A DNA stretch of 64,000 nucleotides from Alistipes megaguti (GTDB lineage: Bacteria; Bacteroidota; Bacteroidia; Bacteroidales; Rikenellaceae): NCBI RefSeq assembly GCF_900604385.1, contig NZ_LR027382.1, positions 496,001-560,000 on the forward strand, read 5' to 3'. The position numbers and the translations under genes were made by a program. The notes beneath the pieces are model-generated. The model had not been told where the DNA came from. It worked only from the letters and a program-made list of their open reading frames with translations, and made no database searches. Every line of letters starts with the position of its first letter. Positions within the stretch are counted from its first letter, which is position 1. This document shows positions 61,237-64,000 of the stretch, piece after piece.

Positions 61237-61650
61237 ATGATTCGCCAATGCACCTTCATGCTCCGTCCTCACGGCCGGGGCTTTCATCTGGTGACGGATG
61301 AAATCCGCCGCCACCTGCCCGAGCTCCCCGCAACGGGGCTGCTGCACCTCTTCATCCGCCACACCTCGGCGGGGCTTTCGATCAACGAGAACGCCGACCC
61401 CGACGTACGGCAGGATCTCGAAGCCATCTTCAACCGGCTGGTCCGCGAACGCGAAAGCTACTACACCCATACGCTCGAGGGTGACGACGACATGCCGGCC
61501 CACGCCAAATCGGCTCTCGTGGGAGTTGATCTGACAATCCCGATCATCGACGGGCGTCTCGGGCTGGGGACCTGGCAGGGGATCTACCTCTGCGAATTCC
61601 GCGACCGGGCCTCGGGACGGCAGATCACGGCCACGATCCTCGGTGAATAG
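61237..61650 (+). CDS. YjbQ family protein (UPF0047)
   Basis: A 137-residue YjbQ/UPF0047 protein. Signature elements are HLFIRHTSAGLSINENADPDVRQDLE, the H in DDDMPAHAKSALVG, and GTWQGIYLCEFRD. Some members show weak thiamine-phosphate synthase activity, though the true role is unsettled. It probably relies on transcription from upstream, since the heptamer repeat lies directly ahead of its ATG. Confidence 0.92.
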   Translation: MIRQCTFMLRPHGRGFHLVTDEIRRHLPELPATGLLHLFIRHTSAGLSINENADPDVRQDLEAIFNRLVRERESYYTHTLEGDDDMPAHAKSALVGVDLTIPIIDGRLGLGTWQGIYLCEFRDRASGRQITATILGE

Positions 61651-61788
61651 CCGATTCCCCGAAGAGGAACGGCCCCGAAAAAGCGACATCGGCACAACAG
61701 GACGGGAAATTCCAAAGAGAGGATGGAATCAAAAAATTCCTATCTTTGCCCCGCAGAGCCTTCCGAACGAAGGTCGAAAACCGAACAC

Positions 61789-62247
61789 ATGGAAGCTGTC
61801 ACCCAATTTCTGATCGACTGGGGCTACTGGGGCCTCTTTCTCTCGGCCTTCATCGCCGGAAGCGTGCTGCCGTTCAGCTCCGAGGCGGTAATGGTCGTAC
61901 TGGTGCGCATGGGGCTCGATCCGGTAGGATGCGTTGCGGCCGCCGCGCTGGGCAACACCCTCGGAGGCATGACCTGCTACTGGATCGGCACGCTCGGCCG
62001 CACGGAGTGGATCACCCGTATCGGGGTCTCCACGCGCCAACTGGCCCGGGCCCGCAAGTTCCTCTCCGGCCGCGGTGCACTGATGGCCTTCTTTTCGTTC
62101 CTGCCCACGATCGGCGAAGCCATCGCCATCGTGCTGGGGCTCATGCGCAGCAACATCTACCTGACGGCCGGCTCGATGCTCGCGGGCAAGACGCTGCGCT
62201 ACATCGTCATCCTGGCCTCGTTCGAAGGGGTCGTCTCCCTCTTCTGA
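61789..62247 (+). CDS. DedA/YqaA-like inner membrane protein
   Basis: A 152-residue VTT (SNARE-associated) domain protein. Four or five hydrophobic helices are visible, with the conserved S-x-LPFSSEAVMVVL, GNTLGGMTCYWIG and RFLPTIGEA-like FFSFLPTIGEAIAIVLGL motifs. It is close to the YqaA group of the DedA family, with a role in membrane lipid or proton homeostasis not proven. ATG 61789 follows a -7-like TATCTTTG at 61741-61748. Confidence 0.88.
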   Translation: MEAVTQFLIDWGYWGLFLSAFIAGSVLPFSSEAVMVVLVRMGLDPVGCVAAAALGNTLGGMTCYWIGTLGRTEWITRIGVSTRQLARARKFLSGRGALMAFFSFLPTIGEAIAIVLGLMRSNIYLTAGSMLAGKTLRYIVILASFEGVVSLF

Positions 62248-62309
62248 CAATCCGGCTCCAACCCGTATTCTCTCCCGCCACCTCCCTCAAATCCCTCAAA
62301 GACGTCACC

Positions 62310-62762
62310 ATGGAAATCCGCCCCACCGACACCCCCTCCCGCGAACTGCTGCTGCTTGCCGACGAATCCGAAGATTCGATTGCCGATTACCTGCCGCGCA
62401 GCCGCTGTTATGCCGCCTTCGTCGACGGACAAATCGTCGGGCAATACCTGCTTTTGCACACGCGGCCCTTCACGGCCGAGGTGGTGAACATCGCCGTGAC
62501 CCCGGCCTGTCAACGCCGGGGAATTGCGACCGCCCTGCTGCAACATGCCGTCCGGACAGCCCGTGAGGCGGGATTCCGAATCCTCGAAATCGGCACCGGA
62601 GATTCCGGAACGGGACAGATCGCCCTCTACGAACGATGCGGATTCGTCCGCTGCGGCCTCGACGTCGATTATTTCCGCAAACACTACCCGGCCCCCATCT
62701 TCGAAAACGGCACGGAGTGCCGCCATATGGTGCGGCTGCGCATGGAGCTGATCGAAAAGTAA
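62310..62762 (+). CDS. GNAT-family N-acetyltransferase
   Basis: A 150-residue GNAT acetyltransferase. Motif A reads VNIAVTPACQRRGIATALLQHA, with the acetyl-CoA-binding Q-R-R-G-I-A, and the C-terminal ALYERCGF motif B is clear. The substrate is unknown. ATG 62310 fits the domain start; the open frame extends upstream without similarity to anything known. A GGCCCG/CGGGCC hairpin follows at 62781-62796. Confidence 0.9.
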   Translation: MEIRPTDTPSRELLLLADESEDSIADYLPRSRCYAAFVDGQIVGQYLLLHTRPFTAEVVNIAVTPACQRRGIATALLQHAVRTAREAGFRILEIGTGDSGTGQIALYERCGFVRCGLDVDYFRKHYPAPIFENGTECRHMVRLRMELIEK

Positions 62763-62809
62763 TCCGACATCGGCATCCCGGCCCGCAGCCGGGCCCTCAC
62801 ACACAAAAA

Positions 62810-62835
62810 GCGGACGGCCCGAAAGCCGTCCGCTC
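62810..62835 (-). terminator. Terminator of the right-edge minus-strand gene
   Basis: AGCGGACGGC (62810-62819) pairs with GCCGTCCGCT (62826-62835). On the minus strand the stem is followed by TTTTTGTG, as expected for a terminator of the gene ending at 62936. It may also stop the GNAT transcript. Confidence 0.8.
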
Positions 62836-62935
62836 CTCTCTGATCTCATTTTCGCGCCGTTCCGCCGGGAACCCGAGGACCCCAATATTCCATACCGGGC
62901 CCCGGCAGAATCAACGCACCCAAACTCCCCTGTGA

Positions 62936-64000
62936 TTACCAGGTTGCCTCCAGATACTGCGGATCGGAGGACAATCCGTAGGCGTCATACCCGTGACCGG
63001 TCTGGTCCACCACCTTGTTCTGCAGGGTCCAGCCCGAGTAGGATTCGCGCATCGAGGCCGGTTCGCTGGCGTCCATCTTCCAGTAGGCCAGCAGATCGGG
63101 CGACTGCGGATCGGCAATCACCAGATCCTTCACGTTGGCGATCTCGCTGGCCGAGAGTGCCCGGGTCCAGACACGCGCCTCGGCCAGATAGCCGTCGAGC
63201 GGACGGTTGCCGTTGTAGTTCGAGGCGCAGCCCAGGCCAAAGCCGATACCGCGGCCGTTCCACAGCTGAACCTGCGAAATGTCGACCGTTTCGCCCTTGT
63301 GGGTCGTCTCGGTAATGAACTGCCCGTCGATGTAGACGCGCAGCGAACTGCGGGTCCATACGGCCGCCACGTGATACCACTGGTTCGTGGCGCACGGAGC
63401 GTTGATCGCCGCCGGCTGATAATCGCCCTTGCAGACCTGAAGCACGTCGTAACCGATCTTCACATCGCCGAAACGCATGCAGACGTTTCCTTCGAGACCC
63501 ATGATCGAGGAGATGTAGGGATCGCTCTTCTGGAAACTCTTCGCATAGACCCGGCACTCGAGCGTCAGCTCCGGCAGGGCCGACAAGTCACGCGTACCTT
63601 CCTGTCCGCGCTGATCGTAGAAGCCCGGCACGATGTACTTGTTGCCCGAACCGATGTAGACGCCCTTGCCGTGAACCGGGGCGCGGAAGACGAGGTAGAG
63701 CGTACTCGACGCGTCGAGAATCGACATCGAGCCGTCGGTCTGCACGATCCGCATCGGCAGGCAGTAGAACGTACCCGGCTGAAGCGCCTCCTTGACGACG
63801 ATTTCAGCCTCATCCGAGACGCTGGTGCCGGCCTTGATGGTCACCTCCTGCTTCTCGAAATCGTAGAGCTTCTCATCGAGCAGCACGCACGTACGGCCGT
63901 AGCGCGAGTTGTAGGCCTCGAGCAGTTCGGGGCAGACCTGCAGCGTCGCGTGCGTCTCATGACCGACAATCTGCGAGGCCGAGACCGAGAAGGTGGCCTT
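62936..64000 (-). CDS. DUF1735-LamG surface lipoprotein, 5' end outside window
   Basis: At least 354 codons are seen, open to the right edge in frame (first visible residues KATFSVSASQ). The visible part of a DUF1735 domain (about 1-100, with ELLEAYNSRYGRTCVLL) leads into a LamG-type domain (about 115-345, NQWYHVAAVWTRSSLRVYIDG and LLAYWKMDASEP). It resembles the gene at 37949-39202 and is probably part of another surface glycan-binding system beyond the window. A GTG at 63886 could be mistaken for the start, but the frame and domain continue upstream. Confidence 0.88.
   Translation of the reverse strand, partial: KATFSVSASQIVGHETHATLQVCPELLEAYNSRYGRTCVLLDEKLYDFEKQEVTIKAGTSVSDEAEIVVKEALQPGTFYCLPMRIVQTDGSMSILDASSTLYLVFRAPVHGKGVYIGSGNKYIVPGFYDQRGQEGTRDLSALPELTLECRVYAKSFQKSDPYISSIMGLEGNVCMRFGDVKIGYDVLQVCKGDYQPAAINAPCATNQWYHVAAVWTRSSLRVYIDGQFITETTHKGETVDISQVQLWNGRGIGFGLGCASNYNGNRPLDGYLAEARVWTRALSASEIANVKDLVIADPQSPDLLAYWKMDASEPASMRESYSGWTLQNKVVDQTGHGYDAYGLSSDPQYLEATW

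Overview
The window looks like a chromosomal segment of a gut Bacteroidales bacterium, most likely Alistipes or a close relative. The reasons are high GC coding sequence with strong C/G wobble preference, Bacteroidetes-type promoters (TTG about 19-21 nt upstream of TAnnTTTG), weak Shine-Dalgarno use, SusC/SusD pairs, ECF sigma/FecR anti-sigma regulators, BACON, DUF1735 and DUF5683 proteins. The genus is inferred from composition and gene content only.

Layout. (1) 0.2-5.9 kb: a core operon of parA, parB, a DUF5683 membrane protein, an MltD-like LysM transglycosylase and mnmE. (2) 5.9-8.8 kb: a tyrosine recombinase directly behind the 3' end of mnmE, followed by a membrane coiled-coil protein and an excisionase-like HTH protein. 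This looks like a small integrative element or its remnant. (3) 8.8-13.6 kb: a minus-strand operon (HD hydrolase with SANT-like tail, Cdd1-like HhH protein, DUF1848), a structured leader or ncRNA candidate, a DprA-like Rossmann protein, 1.3 kb without a gene but with hairpins and short repeats, and a YdeI-like gene. (4) 13.8-24.3 kb: a decaying defence island. It holds a DUF2075 helicase with an N-terminal nuclease-like motif, a pile-up of four insertion sequences, and the first genes of a Wadjet/Mks-like SMC operon whose ATPase gene is cut after 76 codons by an IS end. The rest of that operon is absent.

(5) 24.5-30.5 kb: housekeeping genes. These are a Fur-family regulator overlapping a QueD-like gene, a ResB-CcsA-triheme cytochrome c peroxidase cluster, and purC. 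(6) 30.7-47.1 kb: a GH2 beta-galactosidase convergent with a minus-strand polysaccharide utilisation locus (ECF sigma, FecR, SusC, SusD, GH18 endoglycosidase, DUF1735-LamG lipoprotein, serine-type sulfatase, GH20 hexosaminidase). Together these fit uptake and trimming of host N-glycans or sulfated glycoprotein glycans. The susC gene carries a run of nine C in its coding strand, a possible on/off switch.

(7) 47.4-59.9 kb: a divergent second Sus-like locus with its own ECF sigma and FecR, SusC and SusD. It has no glycosidase; instead it has a DUF5689/BACON lipoprotein, a large calcineurin-like phosphoesterase and another BACON lipoprotein, so the ligand may be a phosphorylated compound. (8) 60-64 kb: a nucleoid-associated protein, a 7-nt tandem repeat, YjbQ, a DedA/YqaA-like membrane protein, a GNAT acetyltransferase, and the 3' part of another DUF1735-LamG gene that runs off the right edge. 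No tRNA, rRNA or CRISPR array was seen.
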